Made by a program: the position numbers and the translations under genes. A stretch of DNA of 13,370 bases from Oehlia diaphana (taxonomy: Eukaryota; Glomeromycota; Glomeromycetes; Glomerales; Glomeraceae), in assembly GCA_003833135.1 (NCBI GenBank), contig QZLH01001813.1, positions 1-13,370 of the forward strand, given 5' to 3'. This document shows, one piece after another, positions 1 to 8,544 of the stretch (position 1 is its first letter; each line of letters begins with the position of its first letter). Under the pieces are notes generated by a model, which worked only from the letters and a program-made list of their open reading frames with translations, did no database searches and was not told the origin of the DNA.

Positions 1-629
1 ATTTTCACGTGAGACAGATAATCTCATTTTATTTAAGCAACATGATAATTTTTTTTATAAAAAAATTATTTCAGATAGTAAGAAAAAGCAAAATTTTTTT
101 ACGTTTTGGTAAATTTAGTGTATAAAATTTCTCAAATAATGTTTTAAATAAGAATAATCTAAATTTTCAATGTTCGTCACACATGTTGCACAAATAAAAA
201 CTTTATATAACAGAATTTCATGTGATTTATATATAAATCTGGTATATCAAAATTTTTTGATATATCAGAAGTCTCGATATATCAGATATTTTTACTGGAA
301 CGAATGGTTATGTTATATCAAATTTCACTGTGTATATCATAAAATTAGATTAATATTTCGTGTAAAAAAAATGACATACTAATTTTACTGCACCTATATC
401 GCGTAAACTACACACTCCTTCGAAAGCATCATCAAACTGGCGCAAAGAAAAACCTGAATTAGATCATGATCTATAATAAAAATGCATTTTTTTTGACCGA
501 CCCACTCCTTATCAGATGATTGCAAAATTACTATCGTGCAGTCCATCACGAAAAACGGCATTTGCAAAATATTGAAATATCAACAAAGAAGTTTGCACAA
601 GAATATAGTTTAGACGTTCTTCACGTTTT
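1..629. other. AT-rich intergenic stretch, no gene seen
   Basis: No convincing coding frame on either strand. The only plus-strand ORF of note (170-382) is rich in Tyr, Ile and Phe, as random AT-rich DNA is. The stretch starts with an E-box palindrome TCACGTGA at 5-12 and holds a loose ATATATCA array at 241-340 (listed separately). The right end abuts the inferred 3' end of the small minus-strand gene. Confidence 0.6.
241..340. repeat. Degenerate ~18-bp array of TATATCA
   Basis: TATATCA occurs at 243, 261, 278, 314 and 333, with spacings of 18, 17, 36 and 19 bp, so all lie near multiples of 18. Two copies extend to GATATATCAGA (259-269 and 276-286). It may be a decayed tandem repeat; the low sequence complexity makes this tentative. 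Confidence 0.4.
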
Positions 630-975
630 TTAAGGATTATATCCTCTACTCATGGGCTATGGAACAAAACTATTATACCAACTACCTGACTTTCAATTCG
701 TACCATTCATCATTTATTTAATCGTACCATAGGTTTGCTAAAGCGAAAAAACTAACCTGTACAAGAATTCTAAGAAGTTTATTCTGTGCAGATGTATCAT
801 TAGAGTAGATATTTAATGAGACGTTAATAGCAATATTTACTATACTTTTCGATTCTTCTTTGGTGATCCAAGGCTCTTCTTCTATAACTTGAAAAATAAC
901 AGAAGAAGCGGTTATATGCTCTAAAGGGAAGTTAGCAAGAAAGCCATAGACCTTTTGGTATAATCCAGTAGACAT
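630..975 (-). CDS. Small two-exon hypothetical protein (about 81 aa)
   Basis: I do not recognise this gene. Exon 1 (757-975) opens with a genuine ATG at 973-975 and encodes 73 residues of balanced, protein-like composition (ASSVIFQVIEEEPWITKEES in the middle). It ends in phase 0 at CAG|GTTAGT, a strong splice donor. Reading through the donor adds a few residues and stops at 718, so splicing is more likely. A CCATAG acceptor at 657-658 gives a 100-nt intron and a short exon 2 (630-656) of eight codons ending in TAA. The product would be a small, probably helical soluble protein with no signal peptide or membrane segment. The acceptor choice is the weak point. It may also be the 5' part of a truncated gene. 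Confidence 0.45.
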
Positions 976-1919
976 ATTTTATAAAAGACTTGGTATTAGA
1001 AAAATAATGTAAATTGAAAGGGCGAAAAATATCCCTAGTAAAGCGCGGTATAACAAAAAATTACCTATACAGCTCTTTTAAATCTCCATTCATGTTCTTT
1101 CTAACTCACAATTCATGTTGGGGGAAGAGATAGGAGAAATATGCAAGACACTTTTACGCTAAAATTTTGTGTTAGAGAATAAGGGCATGTGAAATGTGCA
1201 TTAAAGATCTCAACATTTACAAAGGCGTTGGGGAATATGCATATACATACTTTTTTTCTTTATTTCACCTGCCCGACCGCTCAGTAATAAAGACCTAGTA
1301 ATATTATATAAATATACTCACGCTTGTCGCTATCAAAATCTAGTAGAAATAGCCTCTAGCATCAGAGGAAATAAACTCATAAATAAATGCTATTTAGATA
1401 GATAGGAAAAAAATTCGAAATATTTTGGGGGATCGATTTCTTATATGTGAAAATTGTCACACAGATAATTTGCAGAGTATCAACTATTACATCATATATA
1501 TTTTAACAAGGATCGCAAAACATGTTTATTGTATCACGCATGCATACAGCTGTATTTTATTAAGATACAGTATTATTTGGGATTTCACAAGTGATACAGA
1601 CTTAAACACTTGAAGCCTTGCAAGCTATAGTCATCTGACTGGTTGTCTGGCCGATCTTTTCCTATCATTGATTAGTTCTGTATATACCCATTATTTTGTT
1701 TTGAGAATCTTCTAACCATACTTTAGGTTTATACTACTAGTCACTAGTTAGCTGGCTATGGGATTTTATGGATTTTATATCACGTGATCCCAACATGTTC
1801 TTTCTAACAAAATACCTAAAAATGCGATTTTTTTCAGTATCAAGATAATATTTGGGATTCTGTATCCATTTTATCATGATAGGCCATTCAAATGTACCAG
1901 AAAGAAGTACATAACCTTC
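976..1919. other. Intergenic, no supported gene
   Basis: About 940 bp without a credible frame. The plus-strand ORF at 1425-1613 has unbiased AT-rich composition. Local structure includes the palindrome ATACAGCTGTAT at 1544-1555, a doubled ACTAGT around 1735-1748 and an E-box palindrome at 1779-1788. Confidence 0.6.
1779..1788. promoter_or_regulatory. E-box palindrome ATCACGTGAT
   Basis: This is a 10-bp perfect palindrome centred on CACGTG, the core bound by bHLH factors in fungi (Cbf1/Pho4 type). It lies downstream of the minus-strand fragment at 1920-2233 and has no obvious gene to serve. It is one of seven CACGTG cores in the window. Function is inferred only. Confidence 0.3.
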
Positions 1920-2233
1920 TTATTGTAATGATTTTTTAACAAGTTCAAAGCTTAACCAATTTAATCGGCACAGTAATTGATTTTGTTTTTCTTCTGCCCA
2001 AGTTCTAGCACCATATAAAGTGTGTCTATATAGTACATTAAAATAGTCGACTTTCATGTTAAATTTTATTAGTTCTTCATTAATATAATAAAAATACTCA
2101 TCACGAGAAATAATACCTAAATACTTCCATCTGTTAGGAGTATCATCATTCCTCACTGCCTCCCAAATCTGTTTTGCCAAAGATTCAGGTCTTTTCTTGT
2201 AATTCCTGTAAGCTCACTGGATAACTGTTGCAT
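1920..2233 (-). pseudogene. Frameshifted gene fragment, unknown family
   Basis: Two overlapping minus-strand frames read as one protein. From ATG 2231-2233, 16 codons read MQQLSSELTGITRKDL. The next frame then continues as ESLAKQIWEAVRNDDTPNRW down to TAA at 1920-1922. The join is at 2186: CTGAA would keep frame as CTG GAA if one G were restored, so a single-base deletion is the simplest reading. The combined product is about 103 residues, soluble, and rich in aromatic and charged residues. The upstream frame is open only to 2269, so the fragment may be a 5'-truncated last exon. I do not know the family. The 8-bp target duplication of the adjacent transposon lies about 200 bp upstream, so the element did not cut this frame. 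A short spliced intron at the join is possible but I see no suitable splice sites. Confidence 0.45.
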
Positions 2234-2438
2234 AGAAATTCTCAAACTGATAGTTATATCATTTCGCAATCAAGAATCCTTAAGATCGCTTCATAGATAC
2301 TGTAGTTCACTAAAATAGTTATACAATATATTTGGAGGATCTATCCTGAAATAGGCAAATCAGGTTTTTTATTCTGCAGGTGGTACATTTTATGCATAGC
2401 ACCTTCAGTCAATTATACTAGGCGATCATGCATGCAGA

Positions 2439-3318
2439 TAGGGTTCTACACGGATCAGATCGGATTGGATTTTATCAGATTTCAATACGATCTGATCGGA
2501 TTCAGATCTATCAATTTAAATCCAGATCTGAAATTTAGATCTATATTTGAAATCTGAATCCGATCTGTGGATCTGAATTTAAAATTGAATCTGATCTGAT
2601 TCAAATCCGATCTGATCCGAATCTGATCCGAATCCAATTTTTGGTCTAGAAAGTATAATAGGTTTAGCGTTAAAACTTTACAGTTCTCAACTAAATACCT
2701 GAGAACTAAGGCAAATAAAATGTAATTTTTACTTTTATTTGCTCGTATGATTGTATTTTTGAGACGCTATTCAGTATTCACGTTAACGGCAAAAAAGTAA
2801 AATAAAAAAAAAAATAGATCGATGAAAATCAATCTATAACATGATTGACGATCAGTCTGATCAGATTTATACATGGCCTGATTTTGTAATTCGTAATCCT
2901 GGTAATTAATTACCAGATTTTTTGAAAAATATGTAAAAAACGCTAGAACTATCAGTTTCAGCTTTTTTTGCATTTTTGCAAGTAAAAATGCCAAAACCAT
3001 CAGTTTCAGCATTTTATTTTGCATTTTTGCAAGTAAAAACACCGGAACCATCAGTTTCAGCTTTTTTTTGCATTTTTGCAAGTAAAAATGCCAGAACCAA
3101 TAGTTTTGGCATTTTTTTTTTACATTTATAATCGAATCATAATGATCTGATCCGGATTTGACGGATCTGATTCGGATTCAATCTGAAGATTCGGATTATA
3201 CAATTTCAAATCTGAATCTGAACTTCAGATTCAAAATTGAAATCCAAATCCGATTCGCAGGTCAGTAAATATCCGATTTGATCTGGATTTGATGGATCGG
3301 ATATTTTGCAGAACCCTA
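2439..3318. mobile_element. 880-bp non-autonomous hAT-like DNA transposon with 8-bp TSD
   Basis: The element is flanked by a perfect 8-bp direct repeat CATGCAGA (2431-2438 and 3319-3326). Its ends are inverted: TAGGGTTCTACA on the left and the reverse complement of TAGGGTTCTGCA on the right. An 8-bp duplication and ends starting TAGGG fit the hAT superfamily. Inside each end lies an array of degenerate GATCTGA/GATCCGA/GGATTTGA words (about 2449-2645 and 3137-3305), like the subterminal transposase-binding repeats of such elements. The middle holds no transposase, only AT-rich DNA, the 18-bp palindrome CTGGTAATTAATTACCAG (2899-2916) and a minisatellite. The perfect duplication suggests a fairly recent insertion. 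Confidence 0.8.
2947..3127. repeat. Minisatellite of 48-51 bp units, about 3.5 copies, inside the transposon
   Basis: Units start at 2947, 2995, 3046 and 3095, each opening AACYATCAGTTTCAGC or a close variant. Every full unit contains GCATTTTTGCAAGTAAAAATGC or a variant, in which GCATTTTT and AAAAATGC can pair as an 8-bp stem with a 6-nt loop. The array creates a repetitive minus-strand ORF (2767-3081) that is an artefact of the repeat. Confidence 0.75.
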
Positions 3319-3436
3319 CATGCAGATTATATAGCACAAAAAATATGAATAAGTTATGAATATTGTTAAGATATTATTTAGTCAAAAGTAATAATCTATA
3401 ATTAAAACATTATTCAAAATTGGTTAGTCAAATCAG

Positions 3437-4273
3437 TTAAATAATCGTGACTTTTATCCTATCTCCCAATCTAAGCACAGTACCTTTTGGCTGATTGAGA
3501 TGGTTTAAGTTATTTTGTTTTGCATATATATATGAGATAAATATTTCGCTTCCTTTTGTTCTATCAAACTGCAGGAGAGAATCAGGAACATAGACACTTT
3601 CACATGTATTTTTTTCAGGGATTTTAGAATTTTTTTCATGCAATATTTCTGACTGTAATCTTGCGAGAAGATGGGTTCATCTCTTTAGGAACTCTTCTAT
3701 ATGTTTATTAGTCTTGAAACATGAGTTATCACAATGATGTTTCATCAAGTCTTCAGGCTTAATCTCATACCCATATTTCCGCCATCCATCGAAATATGTC
3801 TTTTTTGGTTTTATATCAGTGATCTTTACTAATTTCCAACAATCGAAACAAATAGCCATTTTGCTATTGTGAATATTAGGTCAGTGATAACCAATGGCAA
3901 CTTCTCTTCCTTTGTAGTTATCATGGTGTATCTTGGTTACTCCTTGCCCAGATGATCCGAAAAGGCAGAATACATGATAATAGCTTCTATGGCCTTCAGT
4001 AATCAATGCTTGCAAAGCGTCTTTTACATGAGTAGCCCATTGCTGTGGAGTTTCATATGAACTAATAATAGATAAATTATCATATATTCTTTCAACCTCA
4101 ACCATCTTTTTGAATTGACCAGGATAAAGAAAACCATAACTGTTTCTAATATATTCAATATCGTATTCAGGACGGAGATTGATGGGTTTAGGCACAGATT
4201 TATTAAAAACTTCATCTAAAATAATATCAATGAATTTACCAGGCCTAGGTCTATTAACAATGTTACCTGACAT
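3437..4273 (-). pseudogene. 279-codon frame interrupted by two in-frame TGA codons
   Basis: From ATG 4271-4273 to TAA 3437-3439 one frame stays open except for TGA at codon 131 (3881-3883) and codon 199 (3677-3679). The three segments (130, 67 and 79 codons) all have protein-like composition, so they are most simply one gene. The middle segment has C-x2-C (about residues 142 and 145) followed by HHCDNSC (179-185), a plausible zinc site. Otherwise the protein is soluble and mixed alpha/beta in character, and I do not recognise the family. A 38-nt GT-AG intron could remove the first TGA but would lose the frame. The possibilities are a pseudogene with two nonsense mutations, a short 130-aa product, or UGA readthrough. 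A TATAAATA (4290-4297) lies only about 17 nt upstream of the ATG, too close for a usual leader. Confidence 0.5.
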
Positions 4274-4831
4274 ATTTAACGATTTTAGTTATTTATAGCA
4301 TTTTTAACGAAATTTAGCAATTCTTTAACAACTTATACTAGATAATATCATCATTCAAATTTATACAGATTTACTGGTTAGTGATTTGTAACAACTATAT
4401 TATAATAAAATATCGGATTCATATCAGGATTTATATATACATAAGCTAATTTTATATTTACATGCATACGCATGGCGTCTGGCTAAATCCGTTTGAGGCA
4501 TGACGTATATCATATCACATGTATCACCCTAGATCCCTCGATAGTTCTAGGAGTGTTCCAGGCGCTGGCAAGTATCTATAAATCACAAGATGATCAGCCC
4601 CCCATAAAAATATACACAAATCATACATCATTCCACATGTAGTATACATTGATTAAAAAAAAACATTAGGAGATTAAAAAAGGAGAAAAGCCTGATATGG
4701 GAAAACTTTATTTTATAAGCACATGTAAAACGCCTCTGGCTAATTCATTGGCAGGCGAAAATAATCTAAAGGGAAGGGTTATCAAATATATATTCTGTGT
4801 TTCAAATTCTTTGATGGCTCATCAGTGAAAA
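4274..4831. other. Intergenic, no supported gene
   Basis: No credible coding frame. A short motif recurs: GCGTCTGGCTAAATCC near 4474 and CGCCTCTGGCTAATTC near 4731 share TCTGGCTAA. A weak inverted pair CCTAGA/TCTAGG lies around 4528-4551. The right edge leads into the promoter-like cluster. Confidence 0.5.
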
Positions 4832-4888
4832 TCACGTGACCGTAGCGCAGTAACCAATCATCACAACTTTGTTGCTACAGTATATAAA
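4832..4888 (+). promoter_or_regulatory. Canonical plus-strand promoter: E-box, CCAAT box, TATA box
   Basis: TCACGTGA (4832-4839), CCAAT in AACCAATCA (4854-4858) and TATATAAA (4881-4888) lie in the usual order and spacing on the plus strand, about 15 and 22 bp apart. Transcription would start near 4910-4920. It is the best promoter-like cluster in the window, yet the only plus-strand frame downstream is a 37-aa ORF. A GTAAGA donor at 4918 and a TATTCAG acceptor ending at 5007 could form a 90-nt intron in the transcript. Confidence 0.5.
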
Positions 4889-4986
4889 AAATTTGGCCAA
4901 ATACACGACATATTCCGGTAAGAAAGTGAACGGTTTTTATTTTTGATAAAAGTATGCCCAGAGTAATAAGTATACCTTAAGAGCTC

Positions 4987-5100
4987 ATGATGTATGTTTT
5001 TATTCAGAGGTGGAAATTTTTTTTAAAGAATTCAAGCACCTGGGACAATTTTGTCTCTCACTTTAGCAAGAAATTCACATTTTTCCTAATATACATATAG
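4987..5100 (+). CDS. Possible 37-aa small ORF downstream of the promoter
   Basis: ATG 4987-4989 to TAG 5098-5100 encodes 37 residues including QRWKFFLKNSSTWDNFVSHF, basic and aromatic, ending in a hydrophobic FFLIYI. It begins about 100 nt downstream of the TATA box. A shorter upstream ORF (ATG 4953, eight codons) precedes it. If the predicted 4918-5007 intron is removed, this ATG is lost and only the frame from codon 8 remains. It may be a microprotein, the remnant of a plus-strand gene, or chance. No family is recognised. Confidence 0.25.
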   Translation: MMYVFIQRWKFFLKNSSTWDNFVSHFSKKFTFFLIYI

Positions 5101-5275
5101 GCCCACACATCTCGCAAAACTTTGCATGTATGTTTCAGAATAATATTTATTACTACATTGTGAAAATACAGAGTATTGTAAATTCATTGCTACATTAATA
5201 TATGATACAAATTATCTATCTATCTGTCTGGTCAAATTAACTTCCGCATAATTCTATCACTTTCAAAAAAAATAA

Positions 5276-7996
5276 TTAAGTATTCAACTTATTCACCGTC
5301 CTCTTTTTTCGTGGTGTTTTAACACAATTAGGAACAATGGTTAAGTTCTCACACTTACGAACACCCGCTTCTTGTAGATCATCTAATGAATCATTGTCAT
5401 CTATCCCTTCAACAACATCGATTGTTTTACGGACAATCGCCTAAAAGTTTTAAAGACAGATATTAGACAATAACCTATTTACTGTGATAACAAAGTACCA
5501 ATACTAACCTTTGCTTTCCAAGCCAAAATCATGCACTTGAGAACATTTTCAAAACAATTGGTATTTGTAAAGTAACGGATCTTGAAATTCTACAAATATA
5601 CCCAGCAGGAACATCCATACGAAGTAAAATCATATGAAGACCTGTATGATATAGTGCATTTAATATTTTAATATTTTGTCAAAACTACTATAGACAGTTA
5701 AAAAACATATTTACCAGCATGGATGAAGCTAACTAGCTCCAATTGGCGTAACTTATTTGGTTCCCACTTCACGAAATTACCTAAATCCACTAACATGTCC
5801 TTGAGCATTTTCGGACTTTTTAATCCCCTCTCCTTTAGTAATTTCGTCCCATTTTCTCCTTCGTAATCCTTTCCTACCTCAGAAGCACCATATTCATATG
5901 AGCCCTTTCTTAGGATCAGATCACCTCTTCTGCCTAGTGCTTTTCGTGTTGTTTTAACTATTCCTTGAACGATCCTTCTCTTATTTTTACGCTTCGAAGA
6001 GGCAAGACTACATGACTCTCCTCTGGTAGCATCCATCCCCTCTAAATCACTAAAAGATTTGTCTATCAAAGACCAAACATGAATATTGTACCATGTTTCC
6101 AGGTGTTTTCGCTGTAATGTTCCAAACTCGTATTCTGGCAATAAACTATGAACTATATTCTTTACCCAATCGAAATCAAAGTGTTTTGTTTCGTCGAAGT
6201 TTCTACCCTCCCAAACTTGTCGTGTATCAAGTACCATCCGTAAGTCTGCCGTTGTTTTCTTTCGGAAAGAGCCAATATATTTTAATAAATCATCCGGCAT
6301 CTTTGGTAAGCCTTTTGCGCCTGTATTACGAATTTCTTCGAGTTCTTCGGGGGGTAAATATTTCATATTTGATGTATGTTTCATCATCAGGATCAATAAT
6401 AAATGAATGTGCTAAACTGGAAACCGAAATCAAATGTAAATAACGTTATGCACAATTCGCAATTTATAACCAGTCAAATATGAATTTACATACTGTTCAA
6501 ATCGGCATTTTATTCCAAAGGCGTATAATTCGTTTTCAACACATTTTCCTGACTCCAGATACCATTTTCTGTTGTTACGCATTTCTAGAAACGACTTTTT
6601 GAATTCTGACATGCTCACTTCGCTCATCTCTTCATTCACTTCTTCATTCACGTCTTCATCCACATCTTCATCGCCAGGATCATGATAAGTTGTATCATCG
6701 CTGGAATCATGGCGAATCGTTTCAATTTGCACCTCATCAGTGGTCTCAGATTTTTTAAGTTTCTCAACAAACTGATTAGGTTTTCGCTCATTGGGACTTC
6801 GAAGGAAATTGTCGATTTCGTCATCCAATTTCTATAGAAGCACAAGGTCAAATTATAGTTATAACCATTGGTGAGTGTTTATGATCAGTAAACAAAAAAT
6901 CATTGAGTTAAACGTGCCTTTGAAGAGCTGGTTTGCCCAGCATTTTCCGAATCTGTTCTGCTCACTTTATCAGACCTGCTTTCAGATGTATCTATCGATA
7001 GGTGATTTTCGGGTTCATTGGAAAATTTATTTTTCTGATTTGTTAATACAAACAAAAAATAATTAGTAAGGTTATTTTCGACATGCATAACAGTTGAACT
7101 GGATAAACTCACCTTTTTTGTTAACTCATCATTTAGCCAAAAACGCTTTCGAGAGATTGACCCATCTATAATTTTTGATGATCATTAGAATACAAGAAAA
7201 AATTTGTTAACATTACTATGTACCATTATGTTTTTTTAACTTTGTAATTTTCGGAATTACCATTTTTGATTAATTTAATAGGCCCATAATTGCCAATCTG
7301 CGCGTCCCCAATAAACGTTGGATTGTTCATATGAAACGAAGTTCTATCAGATACTTTTCGCTTTCTATCCTGCTCCCACTTTCTTGCTTCATGGTAATCA
7401 GGTTTTCTCTTCTATCACAAAAATACATTAGTGATATTCTCAATTAGGATGTTTATAATTCCCACCCGATTTTATATCCCACTGGCTCGACCCGGAGTCT
7501 TCAGCATCGGATAACCCCAGAGGTCACCCGTGCCCCAGTGAGACCGTTGTCGATCGGCCCGGAGCCTTTGAATATGGACAGCCCCAGAGGCCACCCACAC
7601 CTCGATAACGGTTTTGTGGTTAGGCCCGGAGCCTTGAACGATAGCAAATCCCAGAGATCTCCTACGCACCACTATTATAACTCACGTTTTCAACAAAAGA
7701 CTTTTCAACTTACCGATCTATATCTATCCAGAAGTAACTTTGCTTTCTTCCGCCTTTCTCCTCCTTCGTTATCAGCAATTTCTTCAAGACATTTAATATA
7801 ACACTCTATTTTTTGTCCAAGCGTTTCGGCGACACAGTCTTCTAAAAAACCTAAAATATTCCAGTTTCCGGTTTTTGATCGAAATATTTATGATATGTAT
7901 ATTTATGCATCTATTTCAAATGAACATACTTATTAAATTGCCACAGTAGAAAATACCAAAATAACATAGAAAACAGGAAGGAATAAAAGTATCCAT
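5276..7996 (-). CDS. Nine-exon Glomeromycotina family protein, nuclease-like core, two 1-bp frame breaks
   Basis: Exons by splice signals and phase are 7957-7996, 7714-7850, 7261-7411, 7113-7165, 6966-7034, 6494-6831, 5715-6416, 5509-5641 and 5276-5440, about 595 aa, TAA at 5276. Phases agree at every junction I checked. Exon 5 could extend to 6918 with a GC donor. The first exon (ATG 7996) is the least certain. Order along the protein: Cys/Glu-rich N-terminus, basic RKWEQDRKRK, acidic stretch, a conserved-looking block KCRFEHLAHSFIIDPDDE across the exon 6/7 junction, then GRRGDLILR and EYGASEVGK in exon 7 (Asp near 5921, Glu near 5879, Lys near 5870), KERGLKSPKMLKDM, VPAGYICRISRS in exon 8, and a basic PRKKR tail like a nuclear localisation signal. 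The D...E-x2-K layout recalls PD-(D/E)XK nucleases; this is inference. Exon 7 has six Cs where five keep frame (6349-6354), and exon 8 lacks one base near 5560. So it is either a young pseudogene or there are consensus errors. Confidence 0.65.
7491..7671. repeat. GC-rich 67-bp minisatellite, about 2.7 copies, inside an intron
   Basis: CCCGGAG begins units at exactly 7491, 7558 and 7625, a period of 67 bp. Each unit also carries CCCAGAG about 27-32 bp later and a CAC/CCTACGC-like third block. It lies wholly within the 302-nt intron 7412-7713 of the nine-exon gene, which is 3-4 times longer than its neighbours. Its high G+C contrasts sharply with the AT-rich surroundings. ORFs on both strands through it are artefacts, since 67 is not a multiple of three. 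A decayed extra copy may lie just to the left (7461-7490). Confidence 0.8.
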
Positions 7997-8544
7997 GTCA
8001 CAGGTGAAAAGCGTCAAAGTTAAGAAAGAGAATCAGCAAACTCTACCTTGACTTTGTTTGGTATATACAACAAAAACGATTTCGTAAAAGCGGTTTCAAG
8101 GGGCTGGTGGGAAAATGATGATGCTGATTACCTTTTCGATCGGCGTTTTTGATCACGGGTTAATAATTTTATGTTCATATTATATCTAACTACGCCTACC
8201 AACACAGATTATGTAATTTTCCGATTTTAGCTACAGTAAGTTCCGCAAGAGAAGTTTCCCGAGATTGAATCTACGGCATAAATTGGGAGATTAGTAAAAA
8301 AATGCAATGTCACTGATTCACACTTACCGTTACGTCTCATTAATACCATACCACTTGTAAAACACACACATTTAAAAAATTCGAAGTAAAATCTTTATTA
8401 TTTTTTCATGAAGTAATACATGAGAAAGGGCCGGCTATGTAAAAATGAAAGTAAAAAATAATAGAGTAGCAGGTTGTTTCAAGGGAGGAATAAAGCATAA
8501 ATGCCTGCCGAGCCCCAACCCATATAATGGCAGTTCCTTCCCCA
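7997..8544. other. Spacer between two minus-strand genes
   Basis: Holds the 5' flank of the nine-exon gene and the 3' flank of the coiled-coil gene. Short open minus-strand pieces with usable donors (AAG|GTAGAG near 8046 and AAAG|GTAATC near 8130) could be alternative 5' exons of the nine-exon gene, but none has a clear ATG. No separate gene is supported. Confidence 0.45.
8061..8067 (-). promoter_or_regulatory. TATA-like element upstream of the nine-exon gene
   Basis: The minus strand reads TTGTATATACC here, 65-71 nt upstream of the proposed ATG at 7994-7996. That spacing would give a leader of about 35-40 nt and supports the choice of first exon. No E-box lies close by. Confidence 0.3.

Noticed and set aside
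170..382. Plus-strand ORF rich in Tyr/Ile/Phe
   Set aside because: Typical of random AT-rich DNA and overlaps the TATATCA array.
1425..1613. Plus-strand 62-codon ORF
   Set aside because: No protein-like composition, no promoter or splice context.
2767..3081. Minus-strand ORF with repeated LAKMQ/KLMVLAF units
   Set aside because: Generated by the minisatellite inside the transposon; no independent coding signal.
3865..3902. 38-nt GT-AG intron that would remove the TGA at 3881
   Set aside because: Very short and its removal shifts the downstream frame, losing the CxxC/HHCxxxC segment.
3437..4273. Selenocysteine at the TGA codons
   Set aside because: No Sec-protein family resemblance and no SECIS-like element recognised. 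To my knowledge Sec use in fungi is restricted to a few early-branching species.
6093..6443. Plus-strand 116-codon ORF
   Set aside because: Antisense to the well-supported exon 7 of the nine-exon gene; composition follows from the opposite strand.
7485..7505. Pol III B-box-like GGGTCGAGCC (minus strand), suggesting a tRNA or SINE
   Set aside because: One base off the core consensus, no matching A box or cloverleaf, and it lies within the tandem repeat.
7472..7801. ORFs on both strands across the GC-rich repeat
   Set aside because: They read through a 67-bp tandem repeat (not a multiple of three) and across a splice donor at 7713, so they are artefacts.
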